Source: Clostridia bacterium (GTDB lineage: Bacteria > Bacillota > Clostridia > Christensenellales > CAG-314). Taken from it: a DNA stretch of 64,000 nucleotides. The notes below the pieces were generated by a model, which had not been told where the DNA came from, did no database searches, and saw only the letters and a program-made list of their open reading frames with translations. Positions 1 through 7,875 of this stretch are shown here, in pieces; the stretch's first letter is position 1; every line of letters starts with the position of its first letter. Location of the stretch: positions 1 through 64,000 of the forward strand of contig CAAGHL010000061.1 in the NCBI GenBank assembly GCA_900769665.1, in the 5' to 3' direction. The translations under genes and the position numbers were made by a program.

Positions 1-9
1 ATATTTTGG

Positions 10-38
10 TTGCAATTGCAGTAAAAATATGATATAAT
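10..38 (+). promoter_or_regulatory. Sigma-A type promoter of the OLE-like RNA
   Basis: TTGCAA (10-15), a 17-bp spacer and a perfect TATAAT (33-38). It predicts a start near 45, just ahead of the structured RNA. No start codon with a ribosome binding site follows, so the promoter serves a non-coding transcript first. Confidence 0.8.
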
Positions 39-44
39 AACAAA

Positions 45-650
45 CAACCAAATAAAACTCGGTGGTGCAGTATTCTAGTCAGAGACGAGTGTACTCAAGG
101 CGGGGCTAAACTACCGTCGAAGAGCATATCGATGAAGTTTCTGGTGCTGGCTTGCGTTGCCCAAACGGGGGCTTGTGCTGGAAGTTAAGATTGATGGGTA
201 CGACGTAATGGCATATGTTATATCCCCATCTTTCGTGGAGACTCTACAGGGTGGTTGTAAATTTGTAATAACTACTCTCTGAGATTAAACCTGCTATGCG
301 GTGAACAAAAAAGCTGTGTACAGAGTAGCTTGTTTTGAGTGGAATTTTGGGAGTACTGAACGTAAATCGACCGTTGGCCGATGGTCGGTTTTTGCGAATG
401 CTTTACGAAATGAATTCTGCAAAAGAAACTAAAATACGTTTGCTTCTGCAAAGGAAATCTTCTAGGCTGCAATTCAGGCTTGGCGGAGATTATAGTACGG
501 ACTAAGTGGCGATTCAGTTGCGCAAGTGGTGACACTGCGCGTGCGAAATGAAAAGGAAACTGCTTCTTCGGCGACGGGAAGTTTTTGCACGGGAAATCCT
601 ACTGAACCTATGCCGTAAGGTTTATCCGTTGAGTCACCACCTTTTTTTTC
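45..650 (+). ncRNA. ole: OLE RNA candidate (ornate large extremophilic RNA)
   Basis: A unit of about 606 nt without a credible ORF lies between a strong promoter and a hairpin (526-533 pairing with 633-640) followed by eight T at 642-649. Local helices include 193-198 with 225-230, and 368-372 with 383-387; the latter is followed by five T and could give a shorter RNA. The length fits OLE (about 600 nt). The order RNA, small membrane protein, dxs, argR, recN is the neighbourhood described for OLE in Firmicutes, where the RNA binds the membrane protein OapA in an RNP linked to alcohol, cold and magnesium stress. The call rests on context, size and structure, not on an alignment. Other large clostridial RNAs such as raiA (about 200 nt) fit the length less well. 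Confidence 0.75.
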
Positions 651-672
651 TTATCTAATTTCTGTGAAAGTG

Positions 673-798
673 GCGAGGTTGTATACGGGCACGCATGCCG
701 ACTACGTGTCGGCGGTCGCTCAGTCATGTACATCTTTGTACACTCGTTTCGCAACGCACCGCCCTGTTGTCAACCTTCGCACCCGTCTCCAACCTCGC
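673..798 (+). repeat. Foldback element A, copy 1
   Basis: The 17-nt arms at 673-689 and 782-798 are complementary with three mismatches. They enclose a core whose 27 nt at 719-745 are identical to 25258-25284. The core contains a small hairpin (GTACA/TGTAC), and 700-717 forms another. The arms differ in sequence from those of copy 2 but pair within the copy. It sits between the OLE-like RNA and the oapA-like gene. No ORF here is credible. Confidence 0.75.
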
Positions 799-1098
799 TT
801 GCAGTATGGCTAAGGACGTGGTGTTGGGACAACGCCGTATATCGGCACATCTTGCGGCTACGCCGTTACGGTGCAGTAAGTTAAGGTTGAGTAGGGCAAG
901 TGGCGAGTAATGATGTACTTGCCTAATACACAACGTTAGTGATAGCGTTCCCAACATCCCCACAATGGCTGTTGCCATTTCTAATGCTACTTGCTATCCC
1001 AACTTACAACATCAAACCAAAATCGAATGAAACGTCAAATAACAGTGACGAGAAATAATTAACTTACATTAACAAACAAAAATTTACAAACATATTAT
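799..1098. other. Leader between element A and the oapA-like gene
   Basis: No gene is seen in these 300 bases. TGTTGGGAC near 826-834 pairs imperfectly with GTTCCCAACA near 948-957, and GGCAAGT/ACTTGCC form a hairpin around 896-925, so the stretch is itself fold-prone. The last 80 bases are A-rich with no clear promoter. The reading frames across 695-978 lack ribosome binding sites and protein-like composition. Confidence 0.5.
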
Positions 1099-1728
1099 AT
1101 GAAACAAGACGAACCACGAAGTAACAACGCAAATCCTCCCGTACAAAACGGCGATGAATCCGTCGACAAAAAACACGGCAAAGATCAACACCCCAAAAAG
1201 AAAAAGTTTAACACTTGGCCGCTTAAAGCCATGCTTATAACTTTCGGATTGTCATTTGTTGTCAATGCCGGTTCCGAGCTTGTGTTGGAAGGCGCACATT
1301 TGTGGCTTGCCATTTTGCTTACGTCCGTCATCATCGCAGTAGGCGTATTGTTTGACATCGTAGCTACGGCAAGCACTTCTTGCGACGTTCAACCTTTTCT
1401 TGCAATGGCTTCGCGCAAGGTAAAGGGCGCAAAAATGGCAGTAAAAATTGCCAAAAAAGGCGATGTTGTCAGTAGCATTTGCGGTGATATAGTCGGCGAT
1501 ATTTGCGGTATCGTGTCCGGTGTTTGCGCTGCGGCAATTGCAAATAACGTGATTGCTTCGATAGCTACTCAAGGCGCGGATTTTTGGGTGTCGGTCGGTG
1601 TTTGCGCAGTTGTTAGTACCGCAACCATTACACTGAAAGCCGTCGGTAAAGGTTATGCCGTCAACAATGCCAATTCGGTAGTATTTTTTGTTGCGAGATT
1701 TTTGAGCATTTTCGTAAAGGAAGGCTAA
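1099..1728 (+). CDS. oapA: OLE-associated membrane protein, OapA-like
   Basis: A 209-aa integral membrane protein with a polar, Lys-rich N-terminus (residues 1-40). Four hydrophobic segments follow, roughly at 43-60, 68-90, 125-150 and 160-180. The stretch GDVVSSICGDIVGDICGIVS is Asp/Gly-rich, and the protein recalls the CorB/DUF21-related proteins found immediately upstream of dxs. OapA is a small, basic, multi-pass protein that binds OLE RNA; position, size and topology all fit. The gene ends one base before the dxs start, so the two are translationally coupled. The ATG at 1099 has no Shine-Dalgarno sequence, only an A-rich leader, which is unusual among its neighbours. If it is not OapA, it is an unknown membrane protein. 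Confidence 0.72.
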   Translation: MKQDEPRSNNANPPVQNGDESVDKKHGKDQHPKKKKFNTWPLKAMLITFGLSFVVNAGSELVLEGAHLWLAILLTSVIIAVGVLFDIVATASTSCDVQPFLAMASRKVKGAKMAVKIAKKGDVVSSICGDIVGDICGIVSGVCAAAIANNVIASIATQGADFWVSVGVCAVVSTATITLKAVGKGYAVNNANSVVFFVARFLSIFVKEG

Positions 1729-1729
1729 T

Positions 1730-3514
1730 GTGTCGGAGGAATCGACCTTTTCCAAACTTAATACTCTTACGGTCAAACAATTGCCCGACCTTTGCGAGGA
1801 AATACGCGCTAAGTTGATTTCCGATGTGTTGGTCAGCGGCGGACATTTGGCAAGCAACCTCGGCGCAGTGGAACTTTCCGTTGCGCTACATTTTGTTTTC
1901 GGCAAAGAGGACAAAATCGTTTGGGACGTAGGTCATCAGTGCTATACGCACAAGTTGTTGACGGGCAGAGAAGATTTGTCTACCATCCGCACGCGCGACG
2001 GGCTTAGCGGATTTCCCGACTTTTCCGAGTACGAGGGCGACAACTTTACCGTAGGTCATGCCGGTACGGCGATAAGTCAGGCTTTGGGGCTTGCCAAAGC
2101 ACGAGATATGGACGGCGACGACTACTCGGTAGTGGCAGTCGTAGGCGACGGAAGCCTTACTTGCGGACTGACATACGAAGCGTTAAACAACGTCAAGGAT
2201 ACTCGTATGATAATTGTCGTCAACGACAATAATATGAGTATTTCCGAGTCGGTCGGCTCGTCTACGTTAAACCTCAGCAAATTACGTGTAGGAAAGTACG
2301 ACAAAAACAAACAAAAGTTGAAGTCGTTTCTTACCAAAATTCCTCTTATCGGCAAGCCGATATACAAGTTTTTGCGTTGGTGCAAACGTCGTGCCAAACT
2401 CGGCTACTACCGCAACAGCTACTTCGACAATTTCGATGTAAAGTACGTAGGTATTATCGACGGCAACGAGGTTGCTGATTTGGTGTACTACCTTACCAAA
2501 ATACGTGATAACGTTACCAAGCCTACAATATTGCATATCGTCACAAAAAAGGGCAAAGGTTACCTCCCTGCCGAGGAAAATCCCGAACAATACCACTCGG
2601 TGCCTCGTGGCGGACAATACGAGGAGAAAATCGAAGCGGCAAAAGTGGTGTCCGACAATCTTGTGCGCCTTGCGGAAACGGATGACAGAATAGTTGCCGT
2701 ATGCGCGGCGATGTCGTCTGCCGTAGGTTTTTCGGAATTTGCAACAAAGTATCCAAACAGATTTTTTGACGTGGGTATTGCCGAGGAGCATGCCGTTACT
2801 TTCGCAGGAGCTTTGGCTCGTCAAGGCAAGCACCCGTTTGTTGGCATTTATTCCACTTTTTTGCAACGTGCATACGATCAAATTTTGCATGACGTAGCAT
2901 TGCAACATGTGCCTGTAACGTTTCTTGTCGACCGTGCCGGTTTTGTGGGAGATGACGGCAAAACGCACCAAGGCTTGTTCGACCTTTCCTATTTGTCGCA
3001 AATACCCGACATCAAAGTATGGTGTCCTGCTTCCTATACGCAACTATCGCGCGCTATTGCCAAGAGTTTGGACGAAACATGCCCGATTGCAATACGTTAT
3101 CCTCGTTACCTTGCCAACATCGATTTTTCCTTCAGCGAGCGTTGGGCAACGTTAAAAATGTCGCAAAATAAGGTGTTTGTATTAGCCGTCGGTCCGCGAA
3201 TGTTGACTGAGGCGTTGAAGTTGAAGTCCGACGTCAATGTAATTGCCGTAACTTGCGTAAAGCCGCTTGACCTGACTTTTTTGCGTAGCGTAACAAGTGG
3301 AACAATCATTACGTTGGAAGAAAACGTTCTTATCGGCGGTTTCGGACAGCAAGTTGCCGCTTACTACTCGGCAAACGAGCAAGTTGCCGTAAGTTGTTTG
3401 GGGGTGGATGACAAGTTTGTGTCGCATGCCACCGTCGAGCAACAAATGGAAGAATGCGGACTTACCGCCAAACAAATAGACAAATTTATTACGGAAATGT
3501 CGTCAAACTGTTGA
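1730..3514 (+). CDS. dxs: 1-deoxy-D-xylulose-5-phosphate synthase
   Basis: A 594-aa ThDP enzyme that condenses pyruvate with glyceraldehyde 3-phosphate in the first step of the MEP isoprenoid pathway in the cytosol. Visible motifs are HLASNLG (39-45), GHQCYTHKLLTGR (68-80), the ThDP/Mg motif GDGSLTCG (139-146) with NDNNMSI (165-171), and GIAEEHAVTFAG in the transketolase-like middle domain. Most homologues have GIAEQHA, so a Glu replaces the Gln. The start is GTG at 1730 with AAGGAAGG five bases ahead; an ATG at 1728 is out of frame. The length is slightly short for the family (about 620). It is co-transcribed with the OapA-like gene, as in known OLE operons. Confidence 0.96.
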   Translation: MSEESTFSKLNTLTVKQLPDLCEEIRAKLISDVLVSGGHLASNLGAVELSVALHFVFGKEDKIVWDVGHQCYTHKLLTGREDLSTIRTRDGLSGFPDFSEYEGDNFTVGHAGTAISQALGLAKARDMDGDDYSVVAVVGDGSLTCGLTYEALNNVKDTRMIIVVNDNNMSISESVGSSTLNLSKLRVGKYDKNKQKLKSFLTKIPLIGKPIYKFLRWCKRRAKLGYYRNSYFDNFDVKYVGIIDGNEVADLVYYLTKIRDNVTKPTILHIVTKKGKGYLPAEENPEQYHSVPRGGQYEEKIEAAKVVSDNLVRLAETDDRIVAVCAAMSSAVGFSEFATKYPNRFFDVGIAEEHAVTFAGALARQGKHPFVGIYSTFLQRAYDQILHDVALQHVPVTFLVDRAGFVGDDGKTHQGLFDLSYLSQIPDIKVWCPASYTQLSRAIAKSLDETCPIAIRYPRYLANIDFSFSERWATLKMSQNKVFVLAVGPRMLTEALKLKSDVNVIAVTCVKPLDLTFLRSVTSGTIITLEENVLIGGFGQQVAAYYSANEQVAVSCLGVDDKFVSHATVEQQMEECGLTAKQIDKFITEMSSNC

Positions 3515-3539
3515 AGTTGACGGCATTTTCTTGTATAAT
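3511..3539 (+). promoter_or_regulatory. Promoter of argR-recN
   Basis: TTGAAG (3511-3516), 17 bp and TATAAT (3534-3539). The -35 box overlaps the dxs stop codon. It gives argR-recN a promoter independent of the OLE-dxs transcript. Confidence 0.7.
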
Positions 3540-3553
3540 GTAGTTACTACATT
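3537..3553. promoter_or_regulatory. Perfect palindrome over the argR start region, candidate operator
   Basis: AATGTAG, TTA, CTACATT form a perfect 7-3-7 inverted repeat overlapping the -10 box and the predicted start site. The place suits an autoregulatory operator. It does not match the usual ARG box (TNTGAATWWWWATTCANW), so the binding protein is inferred, not known. Confidence 0.45.
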
Positions 3554-3568
3554 TATTTGTGAGGCGTT

Positions 3569-4018
3569 ATGTCACGTTCGGTAAGACAATCCAAAATTTT
3601 GTCGCTAGTCAAGTTGCACGCAATCGAAACGCAGGAAGAACTGTGCCGACTGTTGCGCGAGGACGGTTTCGACGTCACGCAAGCCACCGTTTCGCGCGAT
3701 ATAAAGGAATTGGGACTTGTCAAAACGCAAAACCCCGACGGCAGTTACCGCTACGCAACCAAACAGTCGCTGGACAGCAAGGTAAACGGCAAGTTGCTAA
3801 ACGTGTTGAGGGAGGCGGTTGTCAGCGTCGTTACGGCGGAAAACTTAATCGTCGTCAAGACCATCGGCGACAGCGCATTCCCCGTGTCGAGCGCATTGGA
3901 ACAGTGTGCGTTTAGCGAGGTTGTCGGCGTGCTTGCCGACCGCAGTACCGTGTTGCTTGTGTGTACTAGCGCACGTGATGCGGAGAGCGTTTCGCAAAAA
4001 ATACAAGAGTTGCTGTGA
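3569..4018 (+). CDS. argR: ArgR/AhrC family transcriptional regulator
   Basis: A 149-aa protein of normal ArgR length. The N-terminal winged helix contains TQATVSRDIKELG (about 38-50), the family recognition helix. The C-terminal half is the trimerisation and ligand domain. Where typical members have the arginine-binding GTIAGDDT, this one reads GVLADRST, so the two acidic ligand residues seem to be lost or moved and arginine response is doubtful. The ATG has GTGAGG upstream. It sits ten bases before recN, as in many Firmicutes, where ArgR of the dxs-recN cluster is the usual housekeeping copy. No arginine genes are in the window. Confidence 0.9.
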   Translation: MSRSVRQSKILSLVKLHAIETQEELCRLLREDGFDVTQATVSRDIKELGLVKTQNPDGSYRYATKQSLDSKVNGKLLNVLREAVVSVVTAENLIVVKTIGDSAFPVSSALEQCAFSEVVGVLADRSTVLLVCTSARDAESVSQKIQELL

Positions 4019-4027
4019 GAGTAAACC

Positions 4028-5734
4028 ATGATTAGAAGTCTATCCATCAACAATATTGCGCTTATCGACAGCCTTGACATCGATTTTCACCACGGACTGA
4101 CGGTGTTGTCCGGCGAAACGGGCAGCGGTAAGTCCATCATCATCGATTCGTTGAGTTTTGTCTTGGGCGAGCGTGCCGACAAATCCCTAATCAAGCACGG
4201 CGAGGAAGTGGCGCAGGTTACGGCGCTGTTTGAGCTGACCGAAGGCAACGTGACAAACAAACTTGCCGAGTACGGCTACGACATCGAGGACGGGCAACTG
4301 TTGCTTTCTCGCAAGATGTCCGTCGGCGGCAAAAACGAAATTCGCATACAAGGCAAACCGTCTACGCTTGCCATTTTGCGTGACATCACTAAGGAGCTTG
4401 TCGACATCTTCGGGCAGGGGGAACACCTTGCGTTGTTGGACGAGCGCAAGCAATTGTCGGTGTTGGACAGCTTTTGCAAATTCGGCAATGTTCCGCAAAA
4501 ACTTGCCGAGTTGAAGACAGAAATACACGAAATCGACAAGCAAATAGCCGAGCTTGGCGGTAGCGACGAAGACAAGGAACGCACGTTGGACTTCTTGCGT
4601 TACCAAGTGAAGGAGATCACCGACGCGGCGTTGGATGCGGAAGAGGAAAACGAACTTGTCGCCAAACGCAAGCGCATGATGAACGCCGAAAAGATAAGCT
4701 CGGCAATGAGTTGCGTAAACGAAAGCATAAACGGCGAAGGCGGTGCTACAAACGCCCTGTCGCAAGCTAGAGAGGCTTTGCGCGGCGTGATTGCCAACGA
4801 ACCTACCGCAGAGGAACTCGACAAACGTTTGACGGCGGTGTTGTACGAAGTGTCGGATATTGCCGACTGCGCCGAACAAGTGCTTGGCGGTATGGACTTT
4901 TCCGAGGCGGAAGCCGACAAAATGGAAGAACGGTTGGAGCTTATCAAGTCGCTAAAACGCAAGTACGGCGGTAGTGTGGAAGCGGTGTTGGCTTTTTGCG
5001 AGCAAGCGAGCGCAAAAATCGACAAAATCGTCAATGCGACGGAGTTCACCGACCAATTGACGGAAAAACGCAAAACCGCCGTTGCGGAAATGTACCGCCT
5101 GTGCGGACAAATGCGTGCCGAACGACAAAAGACAGCAAAGGCATTGGCAAAGGAAATAATGAAAGTCCTTGCCGAGTTGGACATGAAAAACACGCAATTC
5201 GTCGTGGAGTTTAACGAAGCGCCGAGCGTGGAAACGTACGCAAAGTCACCGTCGGCAAACGGCTACGACAACGTGCGCTTTTTGATGTCGGCAAACGCAG
5301 GCGAACCGCTGAAACCCCTTGCTAAGGTAATCAGCGGCGGCGAAATGTCACGCTTTATGCTTGCCGTCAAAAACGTAACCGCACGTGCCGAGCAAATACC
5401 GACAATGGTGTTTGACGAAATCGACACGGGTATTAGCGGCACGACGGCGCAAACGGTTGCCGATACGTTGGCTTCGGTATCGTCGCACAAAAACGGCGGT
5501 TACCAATGTATCGTCATCACTCACTTGCCGCAAATCGTTGCCATGGCGGATAACAGCTTTGTAATTTCCAAAAAGGTTGCCGACGGCAAAACGCACACGG
5601 TGGTGGCGGAAGTGCGCGACGACGACAAATTTGCCACGGAAGTCGCTCGTCTTATGGGCGGCGTGGGCGAGCACAACTTGCTTGCGGCAAAGGCGCTTAT
5701 ACAGTGGTGTCGGGACTACAAAAGCAAGCTGTAA
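4028..5734 (+). CDS. recN: DNA repair ATPase RecN
   Basis: A 568-aa SMC-like protein of full family length that acts at double-strand breaks. Walker A GETGSGKS is at 29-36. A long coiled-coil middle (about 155-360) follows, then the ABC signature SGGEMSRFMLA (about 435) and Walker B MVFDEIDTGISG (about 459). The gene follows argR after nine bases and shares its promoter. It ends before a hairpin terminator formed by repeat E at 5777-5810. Confidence 0.95.
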   Translation: MIRSLSINNIALIDSLDIDFHHGLTVLSGETGSGKSIIIDSLSFVLGERADKSLIKHGEEVAQVTALFELTEGNVTNKLAEYGYDIEDGQLLLSRKMSVGGKNEIRIQGKPSTLAILRDITKELVDIFGQGEHLALLDERKQLSVLDSFCKFGNVPQKLAELKTEIHEIDKQIAELGGSDEDKERTLDFLRYQVKEITDAALDAEEENELVAKRKRMMNAEKISSAMSCVNESINGEGGATNALSQAREALRGVIANEPTAEELDKRLTAVLYEVSDIADCAEQVLGGMDFSEAEADKMEERLELIKSLKRKYGGSVEAVLAFCEQASAKIDKIVNATEFTDQLTEKRKTAVAEMYRLCGQMRAERQKTAKALAKEIMKVLAELDMKNTQFVVEFNEAPSVETYAKSPSANGYDNVRFLMSANAGEPLKPLAKVISGGEMSRFMLAVKNVTARAEQIPTMVFDEIDTGISGTTAQTVADTLASVSSHKNGGYQCIVITHLPQIVAMADNSFVISKKVADGKTHTVVAEVRDDDKFATEVARLMGGVGEHNLLAAKALIQWCRDYKSKL

Positions 5735-5747
5735 GCGCAAAGAACCA

Positions 5748-5803
5748 TCGAATTACTACAGAAATCAGCGTTTTATAGACTACTATCACAGACATAGTAG
5801 TCT
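5748..5803 (+). repeat. Short hairpin repeat E, copy 1
   Basis: The core TACTATCACAGACATAGTA (5781-5799) is preceded by the family left part, here ATTACTACAGAAATC. The arms are extended by AGAC/GTCT, unlike other copies, and a T-run follows, making it a terminator for recN. Confidence 0.75.
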
Positions 5804-5810
5804 TTTTTTT
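5777..5810 (+). terminator. recN terminator built on repeat E
   Basis: A perfect 10-bp stem (5777-5786 with 5794-5803) with a 7-nt loop is followed by eight T. It ends the argR-recN transcript. Confidence 0.85.
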
Positions 5811-5953
5811 GTTGTTTGGGAGTGTTTTAGCGGCTTATGGGCGCTGTGACGACGGCAATTGCCGATTTGTAACAACTGAAATTCGTCGCGGATATTATGC
5901 CGTCAAACGCACAAACTAAGCAAAACGAAATCAGTTGTACACGGTAGGTGAAA

Positions 5954-7027
5954 ATGAAAAAATCTACAATTGCAATACTGTGCTTGTGCGTTACCTTGCT
6001 TGTTGTCGTGTTGAGTTGCAGCGGACAAACGGCGGTGTATGCAACGCAATACGACATATTAGACGACCTGTCCGACCTTGTGGTTGGCGCAAAACCTACA
6101 GAGGAATCGGAACAAGTATACTTGGGCGGTTACCCCGTCGGACTGACCATAGACGGCAATGGCGTGACGGTAATCGGGCTGAACGAGTTTTTTGCCGAGG
6201 ATGGTAGGTTGTGTTGTCCGGCGCTTGTGGCAGGACTGCAAATAAACGACGTTATTGTCACCGTCGACGGCAAAAGTATCAGCGGCTCGGCGCGGCTTGC
6301 CGAACTTGTTTCCGAGTGCAAGGGCAAGACTTTGCAAGTGGAGTACGATCGTGACGGACAACGTTTTACCACCGAGCTTACGCCTGAGCGTGACCTTACC
6401 GCAGGCAACTACCGCGCAGGCGTGTGGACCAGGGACTCTTCTTGCGGAATAGGTACGCTGACCTATGTGCGGCGCAATTTGTCATTCGGCTGCTTGGGGC
6501 ACCCTGTAACCGACAGCCACGGCAACATTGTGCAATGCAAAAACGGCGGCGTCTTTTGTTGCGAAATCAACGGTATCGAGCCTAGCAAAAGCGGCGCGGC
6601 AGGGGAACTGCGAGGCACAATCTCCTACGAAAAACGCCTAGGCAGTATCTACGCCAACAACAAACTTGGCACATACGGCACGTTAAATAAACTGCCGTCC
6701 TTCTGCAAGGACAGCATTGCCGTGGCGGACATCTCCGAAGTTACCCCGGGTGATGCAGAAATATACTGCACGTTGGACGACGGCAAACGCAACGCCTACA
6801 AGATTGAAATAATCAAAGCTGTCAAGCAGTCGGCAAAAGACGACAAAGGCATTGTCTTTCGTGTGACGGACAAGGACTTGCTTGCCAAAACTTGCGGCAT
6901 AGTGCAAGGCATGAGCGGCAGTCCCATTGTGCAAAACGGCAAGTTGGTGGGCGCAGTCACGCACGTATTTGTCAACGACCCTACCAAGGGGTACGGCGTA
7001 TACGCCAAGTGGATGTTGACAAACTGA
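5954..7027 (+). CDS. spoIVB: SpoIVB-type serine peptidase (family S55)
   Basis: About 357 aa with an N-terminal signal or anchor segment (residues 1-25), a PDZ domain (about 100-150) and the S55 peptidase domain. In sporulating Firmicutes SpoIVB is secreted into the space between the forespore membranes and cleaves SpoIVFA to activate sigma-K. Visible active-site motifs are CLGHP (His), an Asp in TDKDLLAK, and GMSGSP near the C-terminus; the Asp lies 15 residues before the Ser, as in the B. subtilis enzyme. ATG 5954 has AGGTG close upstream; GTG 5948 in the same frame is the alternative. The recN-spoIVB order is classical, but spo0A, its usual partner, does not follow. Confidence 0.9.
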   Translation: MKKSTIAILCLCVTLLVVVLSCSGQTAVYATQYDILDDLSDLVVGAKPTEESEQVYLGGYPVGLTIDGNGVTVIGLNEFFAEDGRLCCPALVAGLQINDVIVTVDGKSISGSARLAELVSECKGKTLQVEYDRDGQRFTTELTPERDLTAGNYRAGVWTRDSSCGIGTLTYVRRNLSFGCLGHPVTDSHGNIVQCKNGGVFCCEINGIEPSKSGAAGELRGTISYEKRLGSIYANNKLGTYGTLNKLPSFCKDSIAVADISEVTPGDAEIYCTLDDGKRNAYKIEIIKAVKQSAKDDKGIVFRVTDKDLLAKTCGIVQGMSGSPIVQNGKLVGAVTHVFVNDPTKGYGVYAKWMLTN

Positions 7028-7078
7028 CAAGCCGAGGCTTGAACACTAAGGTATGTAAATAAGCTTTTAATTAGTACT

Positions 7079-7120
7079 CTACTCGTCAACGTTAGGTGGC
7101 GTCGACGTTGGGTCGCAACG
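7079..7120 (+). repeat. Degenerate tandem repeat F, copy 1
   Basis: Two near copies of a unit reading CGTCAACGTTAGGTGG lie head to tail. A three-unit version occurs at 17608-17660. It lies between spoIVB and the next gene. Confidence 0.55.
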
Positions 7121-7144
7121 GCACTCGGGTGAAAAAGACAGTTG

Positions 7145-7783
7145 ATGTCTTTATATAAGTGTTTTTGTCAATGGCGTACTAATGCGACGGCATGTGGCAT
7201 AACTTGTAGTATGTTACGTGTTGTAGGTCGTCTTTTCGACGAATTTATGTTCCGTATACGTAGACACGGTTTCCGTGCCGTTGCGTTGTGTGCGTGCGCT
7301 GTTGTCGGCATCGTGCTTGGCGTTGTGCTGTACCGATTGCCTAGCGCATATTGGTGGCAAAACAATCGATGGAACTTTGCGTGCAAACTGCTGTACGACG
7401 GCTTCGGTAGTGTGCTGTTTGCATTGCTAATGCCTAGCGTGCTTGTTTGCTTTGCCGCAGTGGTGGCAAGTTTGCGCAGTTACCTAAGCGCGATATGCTA
7501 CGTCACGGCTTTGCTTGTGGGCATTTACACGGCGGCGATAGTGTGCGCCATTGCCACGATGTCGGTGGTTTCCTGCGTGTTGTACACGTTGCTTTTTCTT
7601 TCGGTGGAGCTTGTCGGGCACCTACTCTTACACATTTTCGTGGCGTGCGACGACCCTTGCGACAGAACTTTTGCCGAAGCCGTGTGTGGACTGAAAATCC
7701 TACTAATTGCGTATTTAGTACTGTTTATTGCAAAAATTTTGCTGATTTTTGTGGTTTTGCGCCCAATTATCGGTTTAATTTGA
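7145..7783 (+). CDS. Multi-pass membrane protein of unknown function
   Basis: About 212 aa with five or six hydrophobic segments: one near the N-terminus, three in the middle and two at the end around a polar CDDPCDRTFAEAVCG loop. I do not recognise a family motif. Its size, with one early segment, a gap and then a cluster of segments, resembles SpoIIM, which would suit the position after spoIVB, but nothing in the sequence proves it. In-frame starts at 7145, 7211 and 7247 are all possible and none has a strong ribosome binding site; MFRIRRHGF (7247) gives the most natural membrane N-terminus. Cysteines are frequent, as elsewhere in this genome. Confidence 0.6.
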   Translation: MSLYKCFCQWRTNATACGITCSMLRVVGRLFDEFMFRIRRHGFRAVALCACAVVGIVLGVVLYRLPSAYWWQNNRWNFACKLLYDGFGSVLFALLMPSVLVCFAAVVASLRSYLSAICYVTALLVGIYTAAIVCAIATMSVVSCVLYTLLFLSVELVGHLLLHIFVACDDPCDRTFAEAVCGLKILLIAYLVLFIAKILLIFVVLRPIIGLI

Positions 7784-7812
7784 TTGTCGAAAGCGTAGCA
7801 ATTTGGTATAAT
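7784..7812 (+). promoter_or_regulatory. Promoter of deoB
   Basis: TTGTCG (7784-7789), 17 bp and TATAAT (7807-7812). It starts just after the previous gene stops and serves deoB at 7876. Confidence 0.75.
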
Positions 7813-7875
7813 ATACCCGAAGAGATACATTTACGTTTTACGGTAACAGTAGCAAAGAGAAAGTGAGGTAAGCTA

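Noticed and set aside
45..260. raiA or 6S RNA as the identity of the first RNA
   Set aside because: The transcription unit extends to about 650 and the dxs/OapA context points to OLE. A shorter RNA remains possible if a 3' end near 260 were shown.
272..535. Minus-strand reading frame of 87 codons inside the OLE-like RNA
   Set aside because: It has no ribosome binding site, lies antisense to a strongly structured transcript, and its composition is not protein-like.
695..978. Two opposed frames over element A copy 1 and its flank
   Set aside because: Both run through an inverted repeat, lack start signals and have no recognisable domain.
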